A DNA stretch of 64,000 bases from Yoonia maricola (GCF_002797915.1 NZ_PGTY01000001.1:248001-312000); one strand, 5' to 3'. Shown: positions 42,961-52,690, counted from the stretch's first letter. Program-made: numbers and translations. Notes: generated by a model from the sequence alone, not told the origin.

Positions 42961-43949
42961 GCACGCAAGACGAGATTGAAGACAGCGCTGCCCCGCTGCT
43001 GGAGCATCTGGCAGAACTGCGGTCGCGCCTGATCTATTCTGTCATGGCGTTTTTGGTGGGCATGATCATCTGTTTTTCATTCGGTGGGATGTTGCTGGAT
43101 TTTCTATTGGGCCCGATTGAGAAAACCATGCGTGATCTGGGCAACCCCAATCCGGTCATGCAGTATACCGCGCCGCAGGAATACTTCTTCACACTTATTC
43201 GTATCTCTGTTGTGGGTGGCCTCACAATCTCTTTCCCTGTCATTGCCTATCAGCTTTGGCGCTTTGTCGCGCCGGGTCTTTACCGCAATGAAAAGAACGC
43301 GTTTTTGCCCTTTATCGTGGCGTCGCCCGTATTGTTCGTGATCGGGGCCGCTTTTGCACATTATATCGTTGTGCCGCTGGCTATGGCATTTTTCCTTGGC
43401 TTTGCGGATTTGCCATCCTTTGTCTCGGCCATCATGGCGGGGGCTATGCCGCCGCCACCGGGGACTGATCTGTTGCCGGGTGCCACAGGTGGTCTGAGCT
43501 TGCCAAGCGTAGCACCTGCCACCTCTGAGGGTGTTGACATTGTCTTTAATGGCAAGGTGAATGAGACGCTTGATATCACGCTCAAGATGATCGTGGCCTT
43601 TGGTGTGTGTTTTCAACTGCCCGTACTGCTGACGCTGATGGGGTCGGCCGGGCTGGCCAGTTCGCGTGGTTTGCGCGGGACACGGAAATACGCTGTTGTG
43701 GGTATTTTGATTGTTGCGGCCCTTGTGACGCCACCGGATGTCACAACCCAGTTGATCTTGTTCGTGGTGGTTTATGGTCTTTATGAAATTTCGATCCACC
43801 TTGTTGCTGCGGTTGAGCGTAAGAAAGATCGCGCTGCGCGTGCCGAAGGGATCATCGGCGAAGGCGAAAGCCTGTTTGATATCGACGAGGATGATATTAG
43901 CGCAGGTGAAGCCGCAGCTGACGCCGATGCGGAGGAACCAAAGGCGTGA
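42957..43949 (+). CDS. tatC: Sec-independent translocase subunit TatC
   Basis: A 330-residue, six-helix membrane protein. The conserved N-terminal [12 protein letters not shown] and the first periplasmic loop [20 protein letters not shown] are present. Compared with the ~258-residue E. coli protein there is a Pro/Gly-rich insertion ([20 protein letters not shown]) of ~50 residues in the second periplasmic loop and an acidic C-terminal tail ([19 protein letters not shown]). Both extras are, to my knowledge, common in Rhodobacterales TatC. The start overlaps tatB. Confidence 0.95.
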   Translation: MSTQDEIEDSAAPLLEHLAELRSRLIYSVMAFLVGMIICFSFGGMLLDFLLGPIEKTMRDLGNPNPVMQYTAPQEYFFTLIRISVVGGLTISFPVIAYQLWRFVAPGLYRNEKNAFLPFIVASPVLFVIGAAFAHYIVVPLAMAFFLGFADLPSFVSAIMAGAMPPPPGTDLLPGATGGLSLPSVAPATSEGVDIVFNGKVNETLDITLKMIVAFGVCFQLPVLLTLMGSAGLASSRGLRGTRKYAVVGILIVAALVTPPDVTTQLILFVVVYGLYEISIHLVAAVERKKDRAARAEGIIGEGESLFDIDEDDISAGEAAADADAEEPKA

Positions 43950-44788
43950 GCAAGAAGAACTTGCAGCGCATCGCAGCAGCTTTGGAGCGTCTGAGCCCTG
44001 CGCCGGGTGATGCGCCGGATTTTGCGGCGGCTTCAGCATTCGTTTGGCATGCCGATCCTGATCGATTGGAACCCGTCGTAAAGGTGAACCGTGTAGATGT
44101 GGCGCTGCTGGTTGGCGTTGACCGGTCGCGAGATACGCTGATGGCCAATACTGTGCAATTTGCAGCTGGTCTCCCTGCCAATAACGCCCTTTTGTGGGGT
44201 GCGCGGGGGATGGGGAAATCAAGCCTTGTCAAGGCCATACATGGCGCAGTCAATGCAGATCATACGTGCCTCAAGATCGTTGAAGTACAGCGCGAGGACC
44301 TGCCGACCATTGGGCGCTGCCTCAACCTGTTGCGCGGCGCGTCAGAGCGGTTCATCCTGTTTTGCGATGATCTGTCCTTTGGCCACGATGATGCGCATTA
44401 CAAATCGCTCAAGGCCGTGCTGGATGGCGGGATCGAAGGGCGACCCGAGAATGTCGTGCTTTATGCCACGTCTAATCGTCGCCATCTGATGCCCCGCGAT
44501 ATGATCGAAAACGAACGCTCTTCGGCGATTTCACCGTCAGAAGCGGTGGAAGAGAAAGTGTCGCTGTCGGATCGTTTTGGCCTGTGGCTGGGCTTTCATC
44601 CCTGCGATCAAGATGAATATCTGGCGATGATCCGTGGCTATTGTGACGCTTATGGTGTCGCAATTGATGATGCGACCCTGCGCGCGGAAGCCATTGAATG
44701 GCAGGCCACACGTGGCAGCCGGTCTGGCCGGGTGGCGTGGCAATACTTTACGGATCTTGCTGGCAGGCGCGGTGTGCGCCCGACGTAA
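43946..44788 (+). CDS. DUF815 family AAA+ ATPase
   Basis: A 280-residue ATPase. The Walker A motif WGARGMGKSSLVKAIHG is near residue 91, Walker B FILFCDDLSF near 137, and ATSNRRHLMPRDM is a sensor/arginine region. DUF815 ATPases are widely conserved in proteobacteria and have no settled role. It begins in an ATGA-type overlap with tatC, which places it firmly in the tat operon. Its stop codon lies inside a perfect 28-base palindrome that may end transcription. Confidence 0.88.
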   Translation: MSKKNLQRIAAALERLSPAPGDAPDFAAASAFVWHADPDRLEPVVKVNRVDVALLVGVDRSRDTLMANTVQFAAGLPANNALLWGARGMGKSSLVKAIHGAVNADHTCLKIVEVQREDLPTIGRCLNLLRGASERFILFCDDLSFGHDDAHYKSLKAVLDGGIEGRPENVVLYATSNRRHLMPRDMIENERSSAISPSEAVEEKVSLSDRFGLWLGFHPCDQDEYLAMIRGYCDAYGVAIDDATLRAEAIEWQATRGSRSGRVAWQYFTDLAGRRGVRPT

Positions 44789-44811
44789 GGTGGATCATGA
44801 TCCACCTTACG
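44784..44811. terminator. perfect 28-bp palindrome at the convergent ends of the DUF815 and LysM/M23 genes
   Basis: CGTAAGGTGGATCATGATCCACCTTACG reads the same on both strands; the first half is CGTAAGGTGGATCA. The TAA of the DUF815 gene is inside it and the M23 gene ends 12 bases further on. It has no T-run on either side, so it would be a hairpin barrier or a two-way 3'-end protector rather than a classical intrinsic terminator. Confidence 0.55.
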
Positions 44812-44822
44812 CGCAACCCCAC

Positions 44823-46028
44823 TTAAGGCAGGAAATCAGCCGGATCGAGGCTTTGCAGACCGCGCCGCACCTCAAAGTGCAGGAAGCTTGGGTCAGCGTT
44901 GCGCACCTTACCAATCACCTGCCCACGCGTGACGTTTTCGTTCTTGTCCACCGTCAGTGCGTCCATCTGGGTATATACCGTCAGCAAACCGTCGCTGTGC
45001 TTGATCACAACAATCGAACCGCCGCTGGTGTCTGTGGTCACGGCAGCTACTGAGCCAGAGCCTGCGGCCTGTACGTCGCTACCCGAAGGCGCAGCGATAT
45101 CGATGCCTTCGTTGGTTCCCGGTGCATAGGCGCGGATGATCGCGCCTTGGATCGGCATCAGGAAACGCGCGCCGCTGCTGGCGGGTTGTGCTGCATTCGT
45201 GCCAAGATCAGGTGCCGCTGGTACCGCTGCCGCCGCGACGGGCGCGGCTGGGGTTTCAGCAGGCAAGGGGAGCGCTGCACTTGGTGGGACCGGCGTCGCC
45301 GTGCCAGCACCAGGTGCTGTCACATCTGTGGTCTCTGCGGGTGCAGGTGCCGTGCCGCCTTGCGGGATCAGCAGGAATTGACCTTCACGGATTGTAAATG
45401 CGGCATCCAGACCGTTCCATTCCGCGATATCTGCCACCGGCACGTTATACAGACGCGAGATTGAGAAGGCTGTCTCGCCGCGTTTGACTTGGTGGCGGAT
45501 CGGTTCATCGCCACGGACTACCGGGGTCGCAGGTGTTGCAACAGGGGCCGCTGTGGGTTCAATCGGCGTCGCAGTTACCGGTGTTCCTGCGGCATCAACC
45601 CGGTCCAGCGCCGTGGTGGCAACGGTTGTCACGTCAAATGGTTGAATCGGGCCCGTCGCCACAGCGCCCGTAGCAGGCGACGGTTCTGTCACGCGCGAGG
45701 GCAGGGCGATAATCTCATCCCGGCGCAGGATCACATCGGGTTCGATCCCGTTGTACTCGGCCAGTTCATTCGCATTCAGTCCAAGGCGGATTGCAATCCC
45801 CCGAATAGTGTCATCGCGCTGCGCGACAACGACCTGATAGTTCGGATAAGAGATGACCCCACGATCATCGGGGCTTGGGCGTCCCGGCAAAGATTGCACC
45901 GCAGAGGTGGTGTCAAATCCGTTGCCCACATCCCGAAAATCGGGATCAAAACCTTCGCATGCCACAAGTGTTGCCATCGCCGCACCCGTGATCAAAACCC
46001 GCTTCACTGGCATATGCCCGTTCGCCAT
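44823..46028 (-). CDS. lipoprotein with two LysM domains and an M23-like domain, NlpD-like
   Basis: A 401-residue protein. The signal ends MATLVACEGFDPDF, with a lipobox LVAC. LysM domain 1 (YQVVVAQRDDTIRGIAIRLG) and LysM domain 2 (HQVKRGETAFSISRLYNVPV) flank a long Pro/Ala/Thr-rich linker; a second linker leads to a C-terminal M23 fold (ASSGARFLMPIQGAIIRAYA). The first metal-binding His of H-x(3)-D is replaced by Asn/Glu (GTNEGIDIAAPSG) and the last motif is FLHFEVRRG instead of H-x-H. So it probably does not hydrolyse peptidoglycan itself but, like NlpD/EnvC, activates amidases. Followed by pcm. Confidence 0.85.
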   Translation of the reverse strand: MANGHMPVKRVLITGAAMATLVACEGFDPDFRDVGNGFDTTSAVQSLPGRPSPDDRGVISYPNYQVVVAQRDDTIRGIAIRLGLNANELAEYNGIEPDVILRRDEIIALPSRVTEPSPATGAVATGPIQPFDVTTVATTALDRVDAAGTPVTATPIEPTAAPVATPATPVVRGDEPIRHQVKRGETAFSISRLYNVPVADIAEWNGLDAAFTIREGQFLLIPQGGTAPAPAETTDVTAPGAGTATPVPPSAALPLPAETPAAPVAAAAVPAAPDLGTNAAQPASSGARFLMPIQGAIIRAYAPGTNEGIDIAAPSGSDVQAAGSGSVAAVTTDTSGGSIVVIKHSDGLLTVYTQMDALTVDKNENVTRGQVIGKVRNADPSFLHFEVRRGLQSLDPADFLP

Positions 46029-46089
46029 CCTACCGCTCCTCTAAAAAGTCGCCCCTTATCTATGGGGTCGTACTATATTTTGCGGTAGC

Positions 46090-46731
46090 TTACTCTTGTC
46101 CGAGCCCTTCTAGCAAGGGGACAAAGCGTACAGCGCGCAATTCATCGTATTCAAACCCGCTTTCGCTACGTGTCACGCGGATCAAGCTTTGCACCGCGTC
46201 CGACTGGCCGACCGGCAAAACCATGATCCCGCCCACGCGCAGTTGGGCAAGTAACGGCCCCGGCGGGTCTTCTGCTGCGGCTGTGACCAAGATGCGGTCA
46301 AATGGGGCCTGTTCTTCGAAACCGCGACTGCCATCAGCCGTAAACGTGGTGATGTTGGTGATATCATTCGCCTCGAACGCCGCCCGTGCGGCATGGACCA
46401 GCCTCCGATACCGATCAACGGTATAGACCCGGCGCGCCAGTTTGCTCAGGATCGCGGCCTGATAGCCAGAGCCCGTGCCGATCTCAAGCACCTTGTCGCG
46501 CGGGTTGATTTGCAGTGCCTGCGTCATTAACCCCACAACCGAAGGCTGGCTGATCGTTTGCCCGCAGGCAATTGGCAGAGGCATGTCTTCATAAGCGCGG
46601 TCCGCGAAGGTGCCTTTGACGTATTCGGCACGGTCAACCTGCTCCATCGCGGTCAGCACGCGCGCGTCGGTCACGCCTTTGCTGCGCAATGCATAAAGAA
46701 ACTGCATCTTGGTGGCCGCATCGAATGTCAC
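46090..46731 (-). CDS. pcm: protein-L-isoaspartate O-methyltransferase
   Basis: A 213-residue SAM-dependent methyltransferase for repair of damaged aspartyl residues. The [20 protein letters not shown] block is the Pcm substrate loop and [20 protein letters not shown] the SAM site, followed by [19 protein letters not shown]. It starts in an overlap with surE (stop of surE at 46728), a classical surE-pcm-nlpD arrangement. Confidence 0.95.
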   Translation of the reverse strand: MTFDAATKMQFLYALRSKGVTDARVLTAMEQVDRAEYVKGTFADRAYEDMPLPIACGQTISQPSVVGLMTQALQINPRDKVLEIGTGSGYQAAILSKLARRVYTVDRYRRLVHAARAAFEANDITNITTFTADGSRGFEEQAPFDRILVTAAAEDPPGPLLAQLRVGGIMVLPVGQSDAVQSLIRVTRSESGFEYDELRAVRFVPLLEGLGQE

Positions 46732-47513
46732 TTGAGCGCATCCTTCAGCGTATCGACCAAGGCATAATCTGTCAGGTCTGCCCGCATCGGCGTGATTGAG
46801 ATATAGCCATCAAGGTTTGCGGCAGCATCTGTACCGGGGGCTGTGGGTTCATGTTGTGGACCGCCACGCACCCAAAGAAACTTGCGCCCGGTGGGTGATG
46901 TTTGTGCCTCGGCCCGGAACCGTGTGTTCAGGCGGAAGCCTTGGGTCGTGGCCGCCATGCCCTTGACGGCAGATGCCGGGACGGGGGGGAAATTCACGTT
47001 GTAGAAAACCTTATAATCTGCATCATCCCAGAGCTTTTCATTTAGCAAGGCGCGGACCGTTGCGGCACCGTGTGCGGCTGCCGCCTCAAACGGGTTCTCA
47101 AGGTCTTTGTTATCGGGGCCGTAAAACTGTGACATCGCAATCGACCGGACGCCCTGCAATGCGCCTTCAATACAAGCGCCAATCGTGCCGGAATAGAGCG
47201 TATTCTCAGCCGCGTTATTGCCCCGGTTCACGCCAGAGAGGATCAGATCAGGCGGATTGTCCTTGAGCACATCGTAAAGCCCCGCAATCACACAATCGGC
47301 AGGTGACCCTTCGGCGGCAAAACGGCGTGGTCCTAACGCGGCGATCATCGTGGGGTGGGTGTAGCTGATGCAGTGCCCGACGCCCGATTGCTCGAACGCA
47401 GGCGCGACGGTCCATACCTCGCCATCAGGTCCAGCCACATCTTTTGCGATATCGGTCAGGACGCGCAAACCGGGTGCGTTGATGCCATCGTCATTGGTGA
47501 TCAGAATGCGCAT
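46728..47513 (-). CDS. surE: 5'/3'-nucleotidase SurE
   Basis: A 261-residue metal-dependent nucleotidase. The N-terminus [19 protein letters not shown] has the DD metal site, then [20 protein letters not shown], and [20 protein letters not shown], the second metal motif; [14 protein letters not shown] near the end is also typical. SurE acts on nucleoside monophosphates in stress survival. First gene of the surE-pcm-nlpD-like group. Confidence 0.96.
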   Translation of the reverse strand: MRILITNDDGINAPGLRVLTDIAKDVAGPDGEVWTVAPAFEQSGVGHCISYTHPTMIAALGPRRFAAEGSPADCVIAGLYDVLKDNPPDLILSGVNRGNNAAENTLYSGTIGACIEGALQGVRSIAMSQFYGPDNKDLENPFEAAAAHGAATVRALLNEKLWDDADYKVFYNVNFPPVPASAVKGMAATTQGFRLNTRFRAEAQTSPTGRKFLWVRGGPQHEPTAPGTDAAANLDGYISITPMRADLTDYALVDTLKDALK

Positions 47514-47599
47514 GAAGTGACCCTTTTGCTGATAGGTTGTTCCTATGCGCAGATGCGTTGGGCGGCAAGTCGGACGGTGCGGTGCGCCAGCACAGGAGA

Positions 47600-48241
47600 C
47601 TAGGCGAGGACCATTGGCAACAGTCGTGCGGCCTCTGTCGCCGGATCAGCCAGTGCTGTGCGGTCTTCACCAGGGTAGAACCGGGCGCGGGTGGCGGTTG
47701 GCATCGGTGCAGGCGTCAGGATTTGCACCTTTGGACCGGTCTTGGCAGTTTCAGCGGCCCAACTGCGGGCCAGCGCGATTTGTGCGGCTTTCGTTGCACC
47801 ATAGGCACCAAAGAATTGATCACCGCCGCGTGGATCATCAAAGAACACCGCTTGCCCTGTTTGGCACAATAGCGGGCTGACATAGGCGATGAGGCGTGAC
47901 GTGGCCTCGATATTAATGGTCATCGATTTGGCAAGGTCTTTGGGGCCGATGTGTCCGGCGGGAGCAAGAGGGGCTGCATGGATGGCCGTGTGCAGCCACA
48001 GATCAAGGCTGCCCCAGCGGTCGTATATCCCACGGCACAGTTGCTGCATCGCCTCATCCACCGCGATATCCATCGGGGCCAGCGTGGCTTGACCGCCTGC
48101 GGCCTGAATGGTGTCGTCCAGTTCTTCCAATGCGCCGACGGTTTTGCCGACAGCGATAATATGATGTGTGGGTGCGAGGGCTGCGGCCAAGGCGGCCCCA
48201 AGGCCGCGCGATGCGCCGGTGATGAGTGCTGTTTTTGTCAT
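47600..48241 (-). CDS. short-chain dehydrogenase/reductase, unknown substrate
   Basis: About 213 residues from the ATG at 48241 (MTKTALITGASRGLGAALAA). Cofactor loop TGASRGLGAALAAALAP and catalytic FGAYGATKAAQIALARSWA are clear, but the usual active Ser before the Tyr is not obvious (AVFFDDPRGGDQFFG), so activity may be altered. No pathway is suggested by its neighbours; in related bacteria an SDR lies beside purF and cvpA. Confidence 0.8.
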   Translation of the reverse strand: MTKTALITGASRGLGAALAAALAPTHHIIAVGKTVGALEELDDTIQAAGGQATLAPMDIAVDEAMQQLCRGIYDRWGSLDLWLHTAIHAAPLAPAGHIGPKDLAKSMTINIEATSRLIAYVSPLLCQTGQAVFFDDPRGGDQFFGAYGATKAAQIALARSWAAETAKTGPKVQILTPAPMPTATRARFYPGEDRTALADPATEAARLLPMVLA

Positions 48242-48280
48242 GGGCCGCGTGATGTGCTGAACAGCGCGCAAGGTCAAGCA

Positions 48281-48547
48281 TTAGCTGCGAGGCAGCTGCA
48301 GTGATTTGGTCTGTCCCCAACGGTCAGTCAGCAGAACCTGGGTGTCGCCAATCGCTGTCACGCGGACACCAAATGCCCGATCACCCACGGTGACACGCGC
48401 AATCTGCCCTCGTGCAGAGCGCAGTAGCGCGGCTGTGCCGTCGTATGCATCCATGACACCAATCACCGCCAGCTGATTAAGCGCCAGTGCATCAGGCATC
48501 GTTGCTGCCGTCCCGGCAACCGCCGAGGTGTTTGTATCATTAGACAT
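48281..48547 (-). CDS. short conserved protein, PilP-like
   Basis: About 88 residues, starting at the ATG at 48547 (MSNDTNTSAVAGTAATMPDA). The C-terminal half is a compact beta domain: LAVIGVMDAYDGTAALLRSA, then GQIARVTVGDRAFGVRVTAI and GDTQVLLTDRWGQTKSLQLP. This looks like the PilP-type domain of type IV pilus/type II secretion proteins, but there is no signal peptide and no other pilus gene nearby. The name is a weak family guess. Confidence 0.55.
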   Translation of the reverse strand: MSNDTNTSAVAGTAATMPDALALNQLAVIGVMDAYDGTAALLRSARGQIARVTVGDRAFGVRVTAIGDTQVLLTDRWGQTKSLQLPRS

Positions 48548-48676
48548 TGTAAGGACTGCGCCGATTTTTATCTTTGCCACGCTCGTGCCATGGAAGTTGG
48601 TCCGCGAAAAGGGTGCAAGGACCTAGCTGACGTTGCGTTTGCACGCCTTGGGGCGCACAAACTGATCACAAACGCG

Positions 48677-49081
48677 TTAGGGGGCTGCGATCAATGTACC
48701 GTCTTCTTTGTAGACAGGCTCTGTCAGCGGATTTTCCAGGATTGGCAGCACTGCCTCAGACGGGCGGCAGAGTGCGACACCCTTGGGGGTGCAAACGATG
48801 GGACGATTGACAAGGACGGGATGGGCCAGCATCGCATCGATCAATGCGTCGTCGCTGACGGCCTGATCTAACAGGCCCAATTCCTCTGCCGGTGATTTGG
48901 ATGTGCGCAACGCCGCGCGCGGGGTCAAATCGGCAGCGGCAAAAAGGGCCAACAATTGCGGACGCGTCCAACCGGTTTGCAGGTAGGCAATGACGGTCGG
49001 TTCTGTGCCTGAGGCGCGGATCACAGCCAATACATTGCGCGAGGTCCCGCAATCGGGGTTATGGTGGATGACGGTGGTCAT
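48677..49081 (-). CDS. arsC: arsenate reductase, glutaredoxin type
   Basis: A 134-residue thioredoxin-fold protein. The catalytic cysteine is in HHNPDCGTSRNVLAVIRAS, and the Arg residues of the active site are seen in LTPRAALRTS, NRPIVCTPKG and LCRPSE. It reduces arsenate with glutathione and glutaredoxin. No arsB, acr3 or arsR gene is beside it, so it may be a housekeeping copy. It lies six bases after the end of purF on the same strand. Confidence 0.92.
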   Translation of the reverse strand: MTTVIHHNPDCGTSRNVLAVIRASGTEPTVIAYLQTGWTRPQLLALFAAADLTPRAALRTSKSPAEELGLLDQAVSDDALIDAMLAHPVLVNRPIVCTPKGVALCRPSEAVLPILENPLTEPVYKEDGTLIAAP

Positions 49082-49086
49082 CAGCG

Positions 49087-50544
49087 CTACTCCGCCGCTG
49101 TTTTCGCCTGAAACCCTTGCTCGATCATATCGGATGGTGCCACCGGATATTCACCCGAAAAACAGGCATCGCAATAAGCGGGCGCATTCGGATCGCGACC
49201 CTTGGTCTCGCCCACAGCGCGGTAGAGACCATTGAGCGAGATAAACTTAAGGCTATCGACACCCAGATGGTCGCGCATCTCGTCCTCTGTCATCGTCGCC
49301 GCCAGCAGTTTTTCACGCTGCGGTGTATCGACGCCATAAAAGCAGGGCCATTGCGTTGGTGGTGATGCGATGCGGAAATGAACCTCGGCGGCACCGGCAT
49401 CAAGGATCATTTCCTTGATTTTGCGGCTGGTTGTCCCGCGTACAACGCTGTCATCCACCAAGATCACGCGTTTGCCTTTGATCAGAGCACGGTTCACATT
49501 CAGTTTCAGGCGGACACCCATGTTGCGGATGCTTTCTGTCGGCTCAATGAATGTGCGGCCCATATATTGGTTGCGGATGATCCCCATCGCATAGGGAATG
49601 CCGGACTCAAGTGAATACCCAATCGCTGCTGGCGTGCCACTGTCAGGAACGGGACAAACCAGATCCGCATCGACCGGGTTCTCTTTCGCCAGCTCACGCC
49701 CAATGTTTTCACGGGTCTCATAGACGGAACGACCACCAAGAATACTGTCAGGGCGGCTGAAATAGACATGTTCAAAAATACAGAACCGGGCGCGGTTCGG
49801 ACGGAAGGGGAAATGGCTTGCGACACCTTTTTCGGTCACGACAACCAGTTCGCCCGGTTCAATCTCGCGGACAAACTCGGCCCCGATAATATCAAGCGCG
49901 CAGGTTTCAGATGCCAGCGCCCAGCCGTCGCCAACTTTGCCGAGCACGAGCGGGCGTACGCCAAGCGGGTCGCGACAACCGATCAGTTTGGTCCGTGTCA
50001 TCGCGACAATCGAGAACGCGCCTTCAACCTTGCGCAGCGCCTCTTCCATGCGGTCAGGAATGTTGCGGCCCATGGAGCGTGCCATCAGGTGAATGATGCA
50101 TTCGCTGTCGGATGAGCTTTGAAAGATTGAACCGCGTTCGATCAGTTCGCGGCGCAAGGACATTGCGTTTGTGATATTGCCGTTATGGGCGATGGCGGCC
50201 CCACCCATCGAAAACTCACCAAAGAAGGGCTGCACGTCGCGCATCGCCGTCTGGCCTTTGGACCCGGCGGTGGAGTAACGGACATGACCGATGCCGATTG
50301 TGCCGGGCAGGCGCTCCATCATCGCAGCAGAGGTAAAGTTATCGCGCACCAGCCCCATGCGGCGTTGCTGGTTAAAGCCGGTATCGGGATCATGGGTGAC
50401 AATCCCGCCCGCCTCTTGTCCGCGGTGTTGCAGGGCGTGCAGGCCAAGGGCTACGAAATTTGATGCGTCAGTCACACCGACAACGCCAAAAACGCCACAT
50501 TCCTCCCGCAGTTTATCATCGTCAAAGGGATGGGCGGCGGGCAT
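49087..50544 (-). CDS. purF: amidophosphoribosyltransferase
   Basis: About 485 residues from the ATG at 50544 (MPAAHPFDDDKLREECGVFG); the frame is open upstream, but the Cys of EECGVFG is the N-terminal nucleophile freed by propeptide removal and a short leader is normal. SKGQTAMRDVQPFFGEFSMG and GGAAIAHNGNITNAMSLRRE are from the glutaminase half; VILVDDSVVRGTTSRKIKEM is the PRPP site. It carries out the first step of purine synthesis. A strong terminator separates it from cvpA upstream. Confidence 0.96.
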   Translation of the reverse strand: MPAAHPFDDDKLREECGVFGVVGVTDASNFVALGLHALQHRGQEAGGIVTHDPDTGFNQQRRMGLVRDNFTSAAMMERLPGTIGIGHVRYSTAGSKGQTAMRDVQPFFGEFSMGGAAIAHNGNITNAMSLRRELIERGSIFQSSSDSECIIHLMARSMGRNIPDRMEEALRKVEGAFSIVAMTRTKLIGCRDPLGVRPLVLGKVGDGWALASETCALDIIGAEFVREIEPGELVVVTEKGVASHFPFRPNRARFCIFEHVYFSRPDSILGGRSVYETRENIGRELAKENPVDADLVCPVPDSGTPAAIGYSLESGIPYAMGIIRNQYMGRTFIEPTESIRNMGVRLKLNVNRALIKGKRVILVDDSVVRGTTSRKIKEMILDAGAAEVHFRIASPPTQWPCFYGVDTPQREKLLAATMTEDEMRDHLGVDSLKFISLNGLYRAVGETKGRDPNAPAYCDACFSGEYPVAPSDMIEQGFQAKTAAE

Positions 50545-50686
50545 CGCGGTGGACAAGGGGACAGCTCCGAATCCGTTAGATTTGTCGTATCCCCCTCTTA
50601 GAGGGTCAGGGACCATCTGTCACGAAACGATCATGGTTCCGTATGGGGAAAGACTGTTTTCTGTTAGGTTCTGGCAATATAAGATG

Positions 50687-50722
50687 AAAAAGGCCGCTAT
50701 GCTTTGGCATAGCGGCCTTTTT
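50687..50722 (-). terminator. rho-independent terminator after cvpA
   Basis: AAAAAGGCCGCTATGC pairs with GCATAGCGGCCTTTTT around a TTTG loop (minus strand CAAA), giving a 16-base stem and a T-run at its end. It ends the cvpA transcript on the minus strand, 17 bases after the cvpA stop codon, and is nearly as good on the plus strand. Confidence 0.88.
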
Positions 50723-50739
50723 GTAGTCCATTTTGATGA

Positions 50740-51303
50740 TTACTCTGCAGGCGCGCCGCAGGTGCCAACCAATTGCTGATATTGTTCTGTGATCCAGCCC
50801 AAAGCCTGCTCTGGGTTTTGTTCTTCGATCTGGCCTGTCAGCTGGGCAAAGACCTCGGCCGCGCGGCTGTCTTCGACCATGGCGAATTGCTGTCCAGCAA
50901 AGATCGTGTCGTAGACAAAGAACGCCACTGCAACCAGAAGGATGCCGCGCAGAACGCCGAAGAAGAAGCCAAGACCCTGATCAAGGCCGCCCAGAGCGGA
51001 GCGCTGGATGACGCTCGAAAAGAGCGGGGTGAAGATGGACACGACCACAAGAGCCACTGCGAAAACCGCAGCAAAGGCTGCAATAATCGCCAATTCGCAG
51101 CTATCGCCGATAAAATCACCGATGACAGGAATCTGGCGCACCAGCGGTTCAACCTGATCGGCAAAGATGAAAGCAATGATTGTTGCGCCGATCCAGCCGG
51201 CAATCGCCATAGCCTCGCGCACGAAACCGCGGCTGTAGGCGAGTACGCCTGACAGCAAGATAATGATCGCGACGCCTGCGTCGACGAGTGTGAAACCTTC
51301 CAT
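50740..51303 (-). CDS. cvpA: CvpA family membrane protein
   Basis: A 187-residue protein with four membrane helices (VDAGVAIIILLSGVLAYSRG; MAIAGWIGATIIAFIFADQV; LAIIAAFAAVFAVALVVVSI; GLGFFFGVLRGILLVAVAFF). The C-terminal ~50 residues are soluble and acidic. CvpA was found as a colicin V production factor and is more generally tied to envelope homeostasis. It lies between radA (22 bases upstream) and purF, a common order. Confidence 0.9.
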   Translation of the reverse strand: MEGFTLVDAGVAIIILLSGVLAYSRGFVREAMAIAGWIGATIIAFIFADQVEPLVRQIPVIGDFIGDSCELAIIAAFAAVFAVALVVVSIFTPLFSSVIQRSALGGLDQGLGFFFGVLRGILLVAVAFFVYDTIFAGQQFAMVEDSRAAEVFAQLTGQIEEQNPEQALGWITEQYQQLVGTCGAPAE

Positions 51304-51325
51304 GGTCCGTCTCCTGCGATCGACG

Positions 51326-52690
51326 CTATCTTGCGCCGAATACCTCTTCTACAAAACCGGCCAGGTCGGTGGCATGCCGCAGACCCAAACCCTCCACGCT
51401 GGGCTGTTTGGCCTGTTGCGGGAGTATCGCAGTTGTAAAACCAAGTTTTTGCGCCTCTTTCAATCTATTTTCCGATTGCACCACAGGACGCAGCGCGCCG
51501 GACAAACTGATTTCGCCGAAAACAACGGCCTCGGCGGGCAAGGCTGCGTCTTCGCGCGCTGACACCAAAGCCGCCGCCACAGCAAGGTCTGCGCCTGGTT
51601 CAGAGATGCGCAAACCCCCTGCTACGTTGAGGTATACGTCCAATCCGGTGAAGGGCACACCGCAGCGCGATTCCAGCACGGCCATGATCATCGCGAGCCT
51701 GCCGCCGTCCCATCCGACGACAGATCGGCGTGGTTGGCTGTGTGGCGAAGGTGCCACAAGTGCCTGTATCTCGCACAGCATCGGCCGCGACCCTTCGATG
51801 CCCGCAAATACAACTGATCCGGGGGCAGGGGGGCCGCGTTCAGAGAGGAAAAGGGCCGAAGGATTCTTCACTTCCGCCAGTCCTTTGCCGGTCATTTCAA
51901 AGACGCCGATTTCATCGGCAGGGCCAAAACGGTTCTTGACCGACCTTAAGATGCGGAACTGGTGACCACGCTCGCCTTCGAAATAAAGAACCGTATCGAC
52001 CATATGTTCAACGACGCGGGGGCCAGCGATGGCGCCTTCTTTGGTGACATGCCCCACCATGATCACGGCCATACCGTTACGTTTGGCAAATGTCGTTAGC
52101 TCATGCGCGGATGACCGGACCTGAGATACACTGCCCGGCGCGCTATCGACGTTGTCGGCCCACATTGTCTGGATTGAATCGATGATTGCCAGATCGGGCT
52201 TCTCTTCCTCAAGCGTGGTCAGAATATCACGCAGGTTCGTTTCAGAGGCGAGCATGACCGGGCTTTTCTCTAGCCCCAAACGGCGGGCGCGCATTTGCAC
52301 TTGTGCGTTCGATTCTTCGCCAGAGATATAGATGACTTTCAAACCGTTACGGGCAAATCTTGCAGCAGCTTGAAGCAATAGAGTGGACTTACCGATCCCC
52401 GGATCACCGCCGACCAAGAGAGCAGATGCCTTGACCAGTCCTCCGCCTAAAACGCGGTCCAACTCGCCGACGCCTGCTTCAGTACGCGGCGGCTCTTGTT
52501 CTTGCGTATCCAGATCGGTCAGGGGGATTGCATTGCCCCGGATTGCACCGAGCGATTTACCCTTGGGGCCGCTGGACAATGCCTTGGATTCACTGATCGT
52601 GTTCCACGACTGACAGGCATCACATTGCCCCGACCACTTGCGAAAGGCAGCACCACATTCAGAGCAGGAGAAATTCAAATCTTTTGCCAT
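51326..52690 (-). CDS. radA: DNA repair protein RadA/Sms
   Basis: 454 residues from the ATG at 52690 (MAKDLNFSCSECGAAFRKWS). A C4 zinc finger (CSECGAAF and CDACQSW) is followed by the ATPase core with Walker A GGDPGIGKSTLLLQAAARFA, the RadA-specific RSVKNRFGPADEIG, and a Lon-like C-terminal domain. RadA drives branch migration in recombination repair. A 27-base inverted repeat at 52691-52717 covers the ribosome site (AAAAGGTGAAC) right against the ATG, so translation may be controlled by structure. The upstream TTG at 52708 lies in that repeat. Confidence 0.96.
   Translation of the reverse strand: MAKDLNFSCSECGAAFRKWSGQCDACQSWNTISESKALSSGPKGKSLGAIRGNAIPLTDLDTQEQEPPRTEAGVGELDRVLGGGLVKASALLVGGDPGIGKSTLLLQAAARFARNGLKVIYISGEESNAQVQMRARRLGLEKSPVMLASETNLRDILTTLEEEKPDLAIIDSIQTMWADNVDSAPGSVSQVRSSAHELTTFAKRNGMAVIMVGHVTKEGAIAGPRVVEHMVDTVLYFEGERGHQFRILRSVKNRFGPADEIGVFEMTGKGLAEVKNPSALFLSERGPPAPGSVVFAGIEGSRPMLCEIQALVAPSPHSQPRRSVVGWDGGRLAMIMAVLESRCGVPFTGLDVYLNVAGGLRISEPGADLAVAAALVSAREDAALPAEAVVFGEISLSGALRPVVQSENRLKEAQKLGFTTAILPQQAKQPSVEGLGLRHATDLAGFVEEVFGAR

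Noticed and set aside
43104-44222. 372-codon open frame on the minus strand across tatC
   Set aside because: It is antisense to tatC and the DUF815 gene, has no ribosome site, is rich in Gln/His/Arg as shadow frames are, and resembles no family.
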